In this document: piece after piece, positions 1 through 6,676 of the stretch | How the letters are laid out: each line of letters opens with the position of its first letter | Numbering within the stretch: position 1 is the stretch's first letter | Assembly (NCBI GenBank): GCA_964538345.1 | Contig: CAZIFF010000008.1 | Location: forward strand, 1 to 31,166 | Length of the DNA: 31,166 nucleotides | Direction of reading: 5' to 3' | Source: JAGOTN01 sp964538345 | GTDB lineage: Bacteria; Patescibacteriota; Minisyncoccia; Phycocordibacterales; JAACPR01 | Made by a program: the position numbers and the translations under genes | The notes under the pieces: generated by a model | Told to the model about the DNA's origin: nothing | The model's input: only the letters and a program-made list of their open reading frames with translations | Databases searched by the model: none

Positions 1-2
1 TT

Positions 3-44
3 CAAAAAGATGTTTTGAATAAGGTCGGGAGTGAACTTGACTAA
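3..44 (+). CDS. C-terminal tail of an upstream gene (partial)
   Basis: One frame is open from the window edge and reads QKDVLNKVGSELD followed by TAA at 42-44; the other two plus-strand frames hit stops within about 20 bases. The short hydrophilic tail looks coding but is too short to assign. The gene that follows starts 30 bases later on the same strand, so the two could be co-transcribed. Confidence 0.4.
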   Translation, partial: QKDVLNKVGSELD

Positions 45-74
45 TTTATCTTTTGGTGTAATTTTATATATCAA

Positions 75-350
75 ATGGAAGCAAAAGATATACCAATGAA
101 GGTTGCAGTGGAAGCTATTCTGTTGCAAATCGAAAAAAACAGATATCGTGCAACATCAATTCTTGCGAAGGAAAAAATGTTGGAAGGGGTTAAAAAATCC
201 CTTATGGATAATCCCGAAGATTCTAAATTACTTGCGGAGAAAAAGAGACTTGAAAAAGAAATCAAGGAACTCAAGCCCTTGCAGACCGCTTTTGAGAAGT
301 TCTTCGACATCCTAAAAGAGGAGTTGGCTAAAAAACCACTGACCGCTTGA
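75..350 (+). CDS. Small helical hypothetical protein
   Basis: A 91-residue protein that I do not recognise. It is charged, rich in Lys, Glu and Leu, has no signal peptide or membrane segment, and its second half (about residues 45-85) looks like a helical hairpin or coiled coil with repeated EKKRLEKEIKEL-type spacing. The ATG at 75 is the first good start. No clear Shine-Dalgarno precedes it; a TTGACT at 37-42 followed by a weak TAATTT -10 would give an almost leaderless transcript. The stop codon lies inside the hairpin of the terminator that follows. The overlapping frame at 103-315 has a poorer composition and was discarded. Confidence 0.6.
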   Translation: MEAKDIPMKVAVEAILLQIEKNRYRATSILAKEKMLEGVKKSLMDNPEDSKLLAEKKRLEKEIKELKPLQTAFEKFFDILKEELAKKPLTA

Positions 351-364
351 AATAGCGGTTTTTT
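342..364 (+). terminator. Rho-independent terminator
   Basis: A perfect 6-bp stem (ACCGCT at 342-347, AGCGGT at 354-359) with a 6-base loop is followed directly by a run of T. It overlaps the stop codon of the 75-350 gene. Confidence 0.85.
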
Positions 365-388
365 CTTTTAAAAACTCAATAAAATTAA

Positions 389-445
389 TTACTTAACTTT
401 CTTTGGTTTCTTTTTTTCTTTTCGCGCATCTCGGCCTTTTGCCAT
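389..445 (-). CDS. 18-residue Lys-rich peptide
   Basis: A very short frame encodes MAKGRDARKEKKKPKKVK and ends in TAA at 389-391. More than half of its residues are Lys or Arg. Tiny proteins starting MAKGxxxRKExKKPKK recur, as I remember, in many bacterial genomes, usually as unnamed hypothetical proteins; this match is from memory. On the minus strand a TACAAT -10-like hexamer ends 6 bases before the ATG, so the transcript could be leaderless. Below usual gene-calling limits. It could bind RNA or ribosomes, judging only from charge. Confidence 0.5.
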   Translation of the reverse strand: MAKGRDARKEKKKPKKVK

Positions 446-509
446 GAGTATATTGTATCAAATATCTATGATTATTTTTAAGAGTATTAACAAATATTAT
501 TGAAATTTT

Positions 510-539
510 AAAAAAGAAAAAACCACAGCGTTTGTGGTT
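510..539 (-). terminator. Terminator of the CPBP protease gene
   Basis: On the minus strand a 7-bp stem (arms at 521-527 and 533-539) is followed by a T-rich tract (A-rich at 510-520 on the plus strand). It begins 5 bases after the stop codon of the 544-1281 gene. Confidence 0.8.
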
Positions 540-543
540 TGTG

Positions 544-1281
544 TTAAGCTCTTTTTCTTGTCATTGCTTTTACCCTTGTAATTATTGCATCGACATAATG
601 GGTAGCAAAAATGAGCATATCGTACAGAAAGTGCACAAAGATGGCGGGTATCAATCCGTAGTTGAACATCAAGTAGAAAAAGAACATGCCAAGAAACCAA
701 GAATTTATAATTCCAAAAATTCCTTGATAAGCATGCGCATCTCTGAATCTACCGTTCACACTGATTAGAGCTGCTCCAACCGCCCAACCATACTTGTCGA
801 TTAGAATTGGTTCAAGGTAACCAAGAGTTGTGAAATTGGCGATTGGTATCAAAAAATATGAATAAAACCATTCTGCTATTCCAAAACCTAGGCATCCGAA
901 AAACATCCAATTTACGATTTGAAGGCTGACAATTACTCCGTAGAACAATAGCCAACGAAAGCAGATTTCCTCCATTACTCCAGCCCAAATACTGATAAGA
1001 AAACCAATTCCCAAATTAACCTCAGCGTCATCTTTATAGGATGGTTTTCTTTGAGAAAAAACTAAAACTACAACATTGATCAGTATACCCCAGGCGAAGA
1101 TTATCCAGGATAATTTTATCGCTTCCAATAGCGAACCATTGATTTTCCAAAAATGCAGAAAATCAAAGGGGATCGTTTGTGGTCTTATCAGCTTGGTTAA
1201 CCCAATGAGTATGAGCGCTCCAATGGCAGATAGCACAAAACAACCATGATTTTCATTAGATTTGTCTTCTTTTTCTTTCAC
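544..1281 (-). CDS. CPBP-family intramembrane metalloprotease
   Basis: A 245-residue polytopic membrane protein with the three signatures of the CPBP (CAAX protease / Abi) family: EEICFR (E104, E105, R109), FRDAH (F179-H183) and HFLYD (H217, D221). In this family the Glu pair and the two His residues bind the catalytic metal inside the membrane. Members cut prenylated or other membrane proteins, and bacterial copies are linked to bacteriocin self-immunity or membrane protein processing; the substrate here cannot be told. About six hydrophobic segments are visible. The start is GTG (1279-1281), with an AAAGGA sequence about 10 bases upstream and a good promoter further up. It stands alone between two terminators. 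Confidence 0.8.
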   Translation of the reverse strand: MKEKEDKSNENHGCFVLSAIGALILIGLTKLIRPQTIPFDFLHFWKINGSLLEAIKLSWIIFAWGILINVVVLVFSQRKPSYKDDAEVNLGIGFLISIWAGVMEEICFRWLLFYGVIVSLQIVNWMFFGCLGFGIAEWFYSYFLIPIANFTTLGYLEPILIDKYGWAVGAALISVNGRFRDAHAYQGIFGIINSWFLGMFFFYLMFNYGLIPAIFVHFLYDMLIFATHYVDAIITRVKAMTRKRA

Positions 1282-1331
1282 TTCTAAAGTCCTTTTCTAG
1301 TTAGTTGATATTTAAAGGTGCTTCGTGCAAG

Positions 1332-1360
1332 AAAATACGCTACTTTTTATATTTTGTCAA
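1332..1360 (-). promoter_or_regulatory. Sigma-70-type promoter for the CPBP protease gene
   Basis: On the minus strand, TTGACA (1355-1360) and TATTTT (1332-1337) are separated by exactly 17 bases. The predicted start near 1325 gives a leader of about 44 bases that includes a ribosome binding site. This is the best -35/-10 pair in the window. Confidence 0.65.
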
Positions 1361-1507
1361 TTTAACTTGTTATCTATACTAAAGCTTTTTGCTTTGCTTT
1401 TATATAAAAACCACTTATTAATGAGACGTTCTATTTTTGATTTCCTCAGTCACATACGGGTATCTCCTTTTACTTCTTGATGCAATCATTGCTTGAAAGA
1501 GATTCAA

Positions 1508-1537
1508 AAAAATATATCACCTAAATAAAAAGGTGGT
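1508..1537 (-). terminator. Terminator after the DoxX-like gene
   Basis: On the minus strand CACCT (1531-1535) pairs with AGGTG (1518-1522) around an 8-base loop, followed by a T-rich tract. It lies just past the stop codon of the 1545-1907 gene. Confidence 0.6.
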
Positions 1538-1544
1538 TATTTTT

Positions 1545-1907
1545 TTAATTTTCTCTTTTAATCTGTATATGAGCCAAAAGTATAATTCCAGCAAGGATAC
1601 CTATATCGCGAATTAAAGTTGTTCCAGATACAGAAATCAAAACTCCCAAAAATGAAATCAACAATATGATGTATGGTAGAAAACTTCCTAAACCAAATAG
1701 GATTAATAGGGCACAAACAACTTCAACTCCTCCGTGAATAATTACCGCAATTTCAGGAGAAATAAATTTTGTAACAAATTCTGGTACTAAGTTACCATAT
1801 ATATTTGGATCAAAAATACTTTCAATTCCGAAATACAGAAATACACCGACAAGTATAATTTTGCTAATCCAAAATAATATATTTGTTCTATTTAAAAATT
1901 TTTTCAT
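1545..1907 (-). CDS. DoxX-like small membrane protein
   Basis: A 120-residue protein with four hydrophobic segments (about residues 11-28, 52-70, 75-95 and 98-115). The arrangement, with FGIESIFDP after helix 1 and HGGVEVVCALLILFG at the start of helix 2, fits the DoxX/DoxD-like four-helix family. In other bacteria DoxX members serve as membrane parts of thiol or quinone redox systems, but many are uncharacterised. It follows the cytochrome b5-like gene by one base, so the two are almost certainly translated from one mRNA. A redox role for the pair is inference. Confidence 0.65.
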   Translation of the reverse strand: MKKFLNRTNILFWISKIILVGVFLYFGIESIFDPNIYGNLVPEFVTKFISPEIAVIIHGGVEVVCALLILFGLGSFLPYIILLISFLGVLISVSGTTLIRDIGILAGIILLAHIQIKREN

Positions 1908-1908
1908 A

Positions 1909-2421
1909 TTAGTTCTTTAAAATACCAACTTCAAATCCTGCTAAGCTGTTGTCAGCTTTTTTCTCTCCAGAGTGTTCGCTATTGTATGCTTTTGAACCAT
2001 CAATTCCACATATTCTTAAAATATTTCTATCTCCACCGGGGTGTTTATTGATCCAAGCTGTCAAATCATAAACAACTCCGTCTATTGCAGAATAACAATC
2101 TGCTTCTGTTGAGTGTTGAGAGACTTCTTGTATGGTGAAAGTATTTTCTGTTGGTACTTCTTCTTGGACTTTAACCTCAACTGTTGTTTCTGGTTTAGGT
2201 GTAATAATCGGTGCTGTAACAGAAGTTGATTTCTGTGGAGTTGTTATGGAAGATTTTTTTTCAGAAGAGGTTGTTGTTGTCGCTACTTTTTCTTGAACTG
2301 TTTGAATAGTTGAATCAGTTTTAGCTGGAATTATTTCAGGGTTTTCGTTTTTTGAAATTGCAAAAACAATCAAACCAGCAACTAATAATACAATTATTGT
2401 AATAAAGATTTTGTTTTTCAT
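1909..2421 (-). CDS. Membrane-anchored cytochrome b5-like heme-binding protein
   Basis: 170 residues: an N-terminal membrane anchor (about 5-22), a long Thr/Ser/Pro/Lys-rich linker (about 30-95) and a C-terminal cytochrome b5-like heme/steroid-binding domain (about 96-170). The domain carries the HPGG motif (His127) and a second candidate axial ligand, His150 in SEHSGEK, so bis-His heme ligation is possible. Two Cys (109 and 138) could form a disulfide. The domain would sit outside the membrane, held by the linker. It is the first gene of a pair with the DoxX-like gene. A heme electron carrier is unexpected in an organism of this reduced type; heme would probably have to come from a host or community. 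Confidence 0.8.
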   Translation of the reverse strand: MKNKIFITIIVLLVAGLIVFAISKNENPEIIPAKTDSTIQTVQEKVATTTTSSEKKSSITTPQKSTSVTAPIITPKPETTVEVKVQEEVPTENTFTIQEVSQHSTEADCYSAIDGVVYDLTAWINKHPGGDRNILRICGIDGSKAYNSEHSGEKKADNSLAGFEVGILKN

Positions 2422-2523
2422 AAATAAATTAATTTAAATTATATTTATGAATTATATCATCACTTTAAGGTGAGGGTATTAATTTTTTTTAAATGATTAT
2501 ATTGTGCGTCGCCTGCACCAGTG

Positions 2524-2600
2524 TCTTTTACTTCGCTACGCTCGAAAAAGACTGGGTGCATCGACATCACATTTTTATAGTCGCTGCGCTCCTTAAAAAT
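2524..2600. repeat. Two imperfect hairpins with a shared GAGCGNAGCG core
   Basis: Two imperfect inverted repeats lie just downstream of tRNA-Glu. The first has arms GTCTTTT and AAAAAGAC (about 2524-2553), the second ATTTTTA and TAAAAAT (about 2571-2600). On the minus strand both have a loop with the core GAGCGNAGCG. Each could act as a transcription end or RNA stability element after the tRNA. A related GCGAAGCG core occurs in the palindrome inside cysS. Confidence 0.5.
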
Positions 2601-2602
2601 TG

Positions 2603-2674
2603 TGACCCTACCGGGAATCGAACCCGGATTAACGGCTTGAAAAGCCGGCGTCCTAACCGTTAGACGATAGGGCC
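2603..2674 (-). tRNA. tRNA-Glu (anticodon UUC)
   Basis: A complete cloverleaf on the minus strand: acceptor stem GGCCCTA/TAGGGTC with one G-U pair, D-arm GTCTAACGGTTAGGAC, anticodon loop TTTTCAA (anticodon TTC), T-arm CCGGG-TTCGATT-CCCGG, and discriminator A at 2603. The 3' CCA is not encoded. The outermost anticodon-stem pair (27-43) is C-U, a mismatch. It would read GAA and GAG codons and be charged by the GltX encoded at 17087-18448. Confidence 0.97.
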
Positions 2675-2678
2675 ATAA

Positions 2679-2711
2679 CTCAAATACGATACCGAATATA
2701 TCGTATTTGAG
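2679..2711. repeat. 13-bp perfect inverted repeat upstream of tRNA-Glu
   Basis: Arms at 2679-2691 (CTCAAATACGATA) and 2699-2711 are perfectly complementary around a 7-base loop. The hairpin ends 4 bases before the 5' end of the tRNA and lies after the 2733-3536 gene. No T-run follows, so it is not a classical terminator. It could be a processing signal or an operator at the tRNA promoter. Confidence 0.6.
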
Positions 2712-2732
2712 CAAATATTTGTAGGGCGGTTT

Positions 2733-3536
2733 CTATTTGCTTATAAAACCACCAATATTATAAGCACTCCAATTTGAGTGTTCAGGGAAGAATAGTAAAA
2801 TACCGTTTTTTGCAGTAAACATTTTTGCGTATCCAAGAGATGTGTATTTACCGCAAATGTCTTTTATAGATTTGTTTTGTAATTTATTTACTAATTCAGA
2901 ATTTAATTTATCAAAATTAAATTCTATATGATAATTTTGTATATCAGTTAAAGTTGGTTCTTGATAATGATCGTCAGATTCATAAAATTCTTCTCCAACC
3001 ACAGAACACGCACCAGAATTCCTGATTTCCTCATTTGGAGTTGTGATAAGAGCAGAGATAGTATTTTTTGGTGTTACAGAGTCTCCTAAAATCCAGAATT
3101 CAAATAATGGAACATTATAAATATCTCCTGTTCGGACATGTTGAATTTTTTGTATCACAGTATTACCTTCAACTCTTTTCTCTAGTTGGTAGAAAGAGTA
3201 ATCTGAATATTCTTTAAGTTCTGGACCTGCGTAATAGATAATAATCTTCCCAGTATTTTTTTCTACTTCAAAATCTTGTTTGGTAAATATGGTGTAAACT
3301 CCAGGAACCCCATTTTGATAAATATCAACGCTGTCTATTCTTTCTTCATATTCAGTTTCTATGTATCCCGAATATTGATCATATGAACTATCAGAAGAAT
3401 AAAATTGATAGTCATCTTGCCAGTAATCATCTTCAACTTCTTCAGAATATTTATCTTTATTTAAAAAATACAAACTAGAAATTCCTCCAATGATAACTAA
3501 TAAAATTAATAATGCACCCAAACGATTTATTTTCAT
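2733..3536 (-). CDS. Exported or membrane-anchored hypothetical protein
   Basis: A 267-residue protein that I do not recognise. It has one N-terminal hydrophobic segment (about 8-26) after a short basic start, then an acidic, Tyr/Ser/Asp-rich stretch (about 30-60), then a mixed domain that looks globular (about 65-267) with two Cys (about 176 and 227). This is consistent with an extracytoplasmic domain held by an uncleaved signal anchor. A TAATAT hexamer ends 6 bases before the ATG, suggesting a very short leader. It stands alone between the 3581-3826 gene and tRNA-Glu. Confidence 0.6.
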   Translation of the reverse strand: MKINRLGALLILLVIIGGISSLYFLNKDKYSEEVEDDYWQDDYQFYSSDSSYDQYSGYIETEYEERIDSVDIYQNGVPGVYTIFTKQDFEVEKNTGKIIIYYAGPELKEYSDYSFYQLEKRVEGNTVIQKIQHVRTGDIYNVPLFEFWILGDSVTPKNTISALITTPNEEIRNSGACSVVGEEFYESDDHYQEPTLTDIQNYHIEFNFDKLNSELVNKLQNKSIKDICGKYTSLGYAKMFTAKNGILLFFPEHSNWSAYNIGGFISK

Positions 3537-3580
3537 ATCTGTATATTAGAACATTTTTTTATAAAAGAAAAAGGAGGGAA

Positions 3581-3826
3581 CTAGTCCACTCCTACGATGT
3601 GGTAATTACAGGCACTGTAAATTGTTTCATAAAAGTCTCGGGTCCACACATCGATCTGGTCTTTTTGAGATTGGCGAAGATTTCTAACCATTTTCAAAAT
3701 TACAGATCTTTGTTTGGCAGAAAATCTGCCACTGTGTAGACGATTTAGAATTAACAAAAAACTTTCTCCTGTAGATTGCCACTCCTCAAATACTCGCTTT
3801 GCAGCATATGAAATGAGCACTTCCAT
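3581..3826 (-). CDS. Small hypothetical protein
   Basis: 81 residues, mixed charge, mostly helical by composition, no signal peptide. It lies 18 bases downstream of yqeY on the same strand and is probably co-transcribed with it. On the minus strand its last codons and stop form a GGAG...CTCC hairpin followed by T residues, a terminator overlapping the end of the gene. That arrangement and the operon position favour a real gene. I do not recognise the family. Confidence 0.55.
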   Translation of the reverse strand: MEVLISYAAKRVFEEWQSTGESFLLILNRLHSGRFSAKQRSVILKMVRNLRQSQKDQIDVWTRDFYETIYSACNYHIVGVD

Positions 3827-3844
3827 TTGCTAAATATTAAACCA

Positions 3845-4296
3845 CTAAAACAGACTTTCAACAACTATTTTCACATCACCACCATCGGCTTTATCTTTTA
3901 GTTCTTTCATAACTGCACCGATAAGTTGTCCCATGCCACTTTTATCAGTCACATTCATTTCTGCTTTTTTAGCTTCTGCAACTACACGAATATCGTCTTG
4001 GGACATCATTTGAGGCAAGTATGCTTCAATAATTTTAAGTTCATTAGCTTCATTTTCTGCAAGCTCTGGGCGACCACCGGCCACAAATTGCTCAATGGCG
4101 TCTTTTCTTTGTTTTGCTTGGCGTTTCAAGACTGTCATCACTATATCGTCTGTAATTTCTGATTGGGGAGTTNNNNNNNNNNTACTAATTCATTTGTAAA
4201 TCCAGCTAAAAGACCGCGTAAAGTTGTTAATTTATCGGCTTCTTTTGCTCGCATCGCATTTTTTAAATCTTCTCTAATTTTTTCTATGTGTGACAT
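3845..4296 (-). CDS. yqeY: GatB/YqeY domain protein, interrupted by an assembly gap
   Basis: Two pieces on the same strand make one YqeY-type protein. The N-terminal piece starts at ATG 4294-4296 and reads MSHIEKIREDLKNAMRAKEA..., with LRGLLAGFTNELV running into the N run. The C-terminal piece reads TPQSEITDDIVMTVLKRQ... through KQRKDAIEQF and SGMGQLIGAVMKELK to the stop. The family is helical, about 150 residues, and resembles the tail domain of GatB that contacts tRNA; its own role is not settled. Codon phase on the two sides shows that the true gap is not 10 bases but 3n+2 (for example 8 or 11). Divergent from rmuC. Confidence 0.85.
4173..4182. other. Assembly gap (10 N) inside yqeY
   Basis: Ten N characters join two contigs. 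Reading frames on either side require a missing length of 3n+2 bases, so ten is a placeholder. Confidence 0.95.
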
Positions 4297-4341
4297 GTTA
4301 TTTTTGTTAGGTTCTCATTTTATCATATTTTTATTAACTGA

Positions 4342-4347
4342 TATAAT
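4342..4347 (+). promoter_or_regulatory. -10 box of rmuC
   Basis: A perfect TATAAT ends 7 bases before ATG 4355. It overlaps the alternative ATG at 4346, which argues for the later start. No strong -35 is visible. Predicted transcription would start at or next to the start codon, giving a leaderless mRNA. Confidence 0.5.
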
Positions 4348-4354
4348 GGCGGAC

Positions 4355-5404
4355 ATGGAAACTTTATTGCTTATTTTATTGGTTATTGTTGTCGTTTTGT
4401 TATTAGTTGTGGCTGGATTTTTATTTAAAGTTTTTTCAAATCAGGGATTGAGTAAGAATGGGGCAGTGGAGCAAGGGGCTAAAACTGAAGTTGGTATTCA
4501 AATGCTCTTACAACAGCTCAATGAATCAAGCAGAACTATGGATGCTCGTTTGGGTGATATGGGAGATCAAATGACACGCCGTTTGCTAGAAGTTTCAAAA
4601 GGTATGACTGAGTCTATGGAGGCCTCAAAGCAAGTTTTCACAATTGCTGATCAACTTCAAAATCTTGAAAAAGTTTTAAAACATCAAAAGCAAAGAGGGA
4701 ATTTAGGTGAGGCAAGTTTGGAGCTAATTTTGAGCAATATTCTTGCGCCAACAAATTACAAAATGCAGTATCGTTTTAATAATAATGATGCTGTAGATGC
4801 AATCATTATGACTAAAGATGGAATTATTCCTGTTGATGCGAAGTTTAGTTTGGATAATTACAATCGTATTTTAAATGCTACTTCTGATTCTGAAAAAGAA
4901 GTTTTGGAAAAAGAATTTCGAAATGATTTAAAGAAAAGAATTGATGAGACTGCAAAATATATTCGCACAAATGAAGGAACTCTTCCTTTTGCATTCATGT
5001 ATATTCCAGCTGAAGGAATTTATTATGATTTGTTGGTAAATGAAGTTGGTTCTGTGAAAGTGAACACTAGAAGCTTGATTGATTATGCTTATAACGACAA
5101 AAAAGTGATTATAGTTTCGCCAACAACTTTCGCGGCTTATTTGCAATCTGTGCTTTATGGTTTTAAAGCTTTCAAAATTGAGGAATCTGCTCAGGAGATT
5201 ATCAAGTATGTAAGTGAATTACAGAAGCATTTGAAATCATATGAGGAATATCATTCAAAGCTTGGAAACACTTTGGGTACTGTTGTGAATCACTATAATC
5301 AATCAAATAAAGAGTTTGGAAAGATTGATAAGGATATCCTGAAAATCACAGGCGCTTCTATGGAGCTTGAATTACCTAAGCTAGATAAGCCGGAGGAGGA
5401 TTAA
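4355..5404 (+). CDS. rmuC: DNA recombination protein RmuC
   Basis: About 349 residues. An N-terminal membrane segment (about 2-28) precedes a coiled-coil stretch (about 45-110) and the RmuC nuclease-like core (about 115-320). That core contains the family features GNLGEASLELILSNIL, DAIIMTKDGIIPVDAKFSLDNY (split here as DAIIMTKDG and PVDAKFSLDNY) and FMYIPAEGIYYDLL. RmuC limits DNA rearrangements at inverted repeats in E. coli and is thought to be a membrane-tethered PD-(D/E)XK-type enzyme. The start at 4355 is chosen because the TATAAT box covers the in-frame ATG at 4346. Any longer reading frame upstream runs across the N gap and is an artefact. Confidence 0.9.
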   Translation: METLLLILLVIVVVLLLVVAGFLFKVFSNQGLSKNGAVEQGAKTEVGIQMLLQQLNESSRTMDARLGDMGDQMTRRLLEVSKGMTESMEASKQVFTIADQLQNLEKVLKHQKQRGNLGEASLELILSNILAPTNYKMQYRFNNNDAVDAIIMTKDGIIPVDAKFSLDNYNRILNATSDSEKEVLEKEFRNDLKKRIDETAKYIRTNEGTLPFAFMYIPAEGIYYDLLVNEVGSVKVNTRSLIDYAYNDKKVIIVSPTTFAAYLQSVLYGFKAFKIEESAQEIIKYVSELQKHLKSYEEYHSKLGNTLGTVVNHYNQSNKEFGKIDKDILKITGASMELELPKLDKPEED

Positions 5405-5406
5405 AC

Positions 5407-5434
5407 TTGCAATATAGCCATAATTATGTAAAAT
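5407..5434 (+). promoter_or_regulatory. Promoter of rplU
   Basis: TTGCAA (5407-5412) and TAAAAT (5429-5434) are separated by 16 bases, directly after the rmuC stop. The ATG at 5445 would be only a few bases from the predicted transcription start. Confidence 0.45.
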
Positions 5435-5444
5435 ATTGGACTAT

Positions 5445-5813
5445 ATGACAGAAGCCACAACAGAGGTTAAAAAGGTAGTAAAAAAGCCACAAAGAACTGG
5501 GGATTTTGCTGTTATTCAAACAGGAGGAAAGCAATACCTTGTTTTTGTTGGTGATGAAGTAAAAATTGAAAAATTTGCTGAAGAAAGCAAAGTTGGAGAT
5601 AAAGTTACTTTTGACAAAGTTTTATTAAAAGACAGTGGGGAAGAAACAAAGATTGGTACACCATTTTTAAGTGGAGCAAGAGTAGAAGCTGAAGTGATTG
5701 AAATTGGAAAGCTTCCAAAAGTAGAAGTTGTAAAGTACAAAGCTAAAACTAGATACTTCAAAAAGATTGGACATAAACAACCTTTTGTAAAAATCAAAAT
5801 TACTTCTCTTTAA
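5445..5813 (+). CDS. rplU: 50S ribosomal protein L21
   Basis: 122 residues from ATG 5445. A short Lys-rich extension of about 20 residues precedes the typical bL21 core: FAVIQTGGKQYLVFVGDEVKIEK, then LLKDSGEETKIGTPFLSGARVEAEVIE (quoted in part), then the C-terminal KYKAKTRYFKKIGHKQPFVKIKI motif that binds 23S rRNA. A TTG three codons upstream is in frame but less likely. In most bacteria rplU is followed by rpmA (L27); here rpmA lies 7 kb away at 12927-13199. A strong terminator follows. Confidence 0.95.
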   Translation: MTEATTEVKKVVKKPQRTGDFAVIQTGGKQYLVFVGDEVKIEKFAEESKVGDKVTFDKVLLKDSGEETKIGTPFLSGARVEAEVIEIGKLPKVEVVKYKAKTRYFKKIGHKQPFVKIKITSL

Positions 5814-5822
5814 TTAAAGAAA

Positions 5823-5858
5823 ACAAAAATCCCGCCACGAAGGCGGGATTTTTGTTTT
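5823..5858. terminator. Bidirectional terminator between rplU and the acidic protein gene
   Basis: A perfect 14-bp inverted repeat (5823-5836 and 5842-5855) has a GC-rich core (TCCCGCC/GGCGGGA), A-rich and T-rich flanks and a 5-base loop. It lies between two convergent genes and can work on both strands. Confidence 0.92.
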
Positions 5859-5875
5859 AGTATATTTATCTAATA

Positions 5876-6643
5876 TTAGAATTGATCTTCAAGTTCTTCG
5901 ATTGCGTCCTCTGCAATTTCTTTAGCATCATCTGCTAATTCTTCCGCATAGTCGTAATCATTGTCATCTAATGCGTCTTCCGCATCATCTAATAGATCTT
6001 GTGCGTAATCTAATTCATCTTCAGCTTCGTCGATGTCGTCATTATCTACATCTTCATCTTCAGCTTCGTCGATAAGATCTTGCAGCTCATCTAATGCGTC
6101 TTCTGCGTCTTCAAGTGCATCTTCAGCATCATCTTCGTCGCTGTTATTATTGTCGTTATCATTGTCACCGTCTACTAAATCATCCAAATCTTCCTCGGCA
6201 TCCTCAGCTGTTTCTCTTGCATCTTTTGCTCTAGAAATTGCTTTAGAATAATTACCGTCATCATAGAATTCTTCTGCATCATCTAATAAATCTTCTGCGT
6301 CATCTCTTTCGTCCTCTGCGTCATCTATGTCATTGTTGTCTACATTTTCATCTTCAGCTTCATCAATAGTGTCTTCTAAATCTTCAATTGCATCTTCTGC
6401 TTTATCAATTTCTTTAGAAGCTTGATTTTTATCACCTGTACTTGTATTTATCTTTCCGTCATATGCTCCAATTAGTTTTAGAAAGTTAATCAATTCTTGA
6501 ATTGTGATAACTGTTCCGTTACTTAATTGAATAACTGAGTTTGAGTTAAAACTTTGAGCGTGGGCTTGTTCTGGGGCAGAAAAAGCCACTAAACCTGAAA
6601 ATACTACCGCTAATAATAAAACCTTTATATTAATATTTTTCAT
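5876..6643 (-). CDS. Secreted, extremely acidic repeat protein
   Basis: 255 residues with a clear signal peptide (about 1-29, ending AHAQ), a short ordinary region (30-70, SNGTVITIQELINFLKLIGAYDGK, quoted in part here as SNGTVITIQELI) and then about 170 residues dominated by Asp, Glu and Ala. The acidic part is two related copies of one helical module: about 82-154 and 172-252. Both contain DEAEDE-VDNDDIDEAEDE, then AEDLLDDAE-type, then a Tyr/Ala helix (NYSKAISRAKDARETAEDA and DYDYAEELADDAKEIAEDA, each given in short form). A DGDNDNDNNN linker joins them. The amount of surface carboxylate suggests cation binding outside the cell; this is inference. No named family recognised. Confidence 0.75.
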   Translation of the reverse strand: MKNINIKVLLLAVVFSGLVAFSAPEQAHAQSFNSNSVIQLSNGTVITIQELINFLKLIGAYDGKINTSTGDKNQASKEIDKAEDAIEDLEDTIDEAEDENVDNNDIDDAEDERDDAEDLLDDAEEFYDDGNYSKAISRAKDARETAEDAEEDLDDLVDGDNDNDNNNSDEDDAEDALEDAEDALDELQDLIDEAEDEDVDNDDIDEAEDELDYAQDLLDDAEDALDDNDYDYAEELADDAKEIAEDAIEELEDQF

Positions 6644-6676
6644 ACTACTATAGAGTAGTTTATTTAAGGGCTAATT

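Noticed and set aside
1430..1480. Good Shine-Dalgarno (AAAGGAG) on the minus strand followed by ATGTGA or an 11-codon GTG frame
   Set aside because: The ATG is followed at once by a stop and the GTG frame has only 11 codons; no conservation can be judged from one sequence.
2460..2714. 84-codon minus-strand open frame
   Set aside because: It runs straight through the tRNA-Glu gene and the two hairpins, and its protein is a translation of those RNA features.
4163..4354. N-terminal extension of RmuC through the N run
   Set aside because: The extension is antisense to yqeY and includes undefined bases; a TATAAT box marks the true start near 4355.
6033..6251. Plus-strand frame giving a poly-Ser protein
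   Set aside because: It is the antisense of the Asp/Glu-rich repeats (GAT/GAC/GAA read backwards), not an independent gene.
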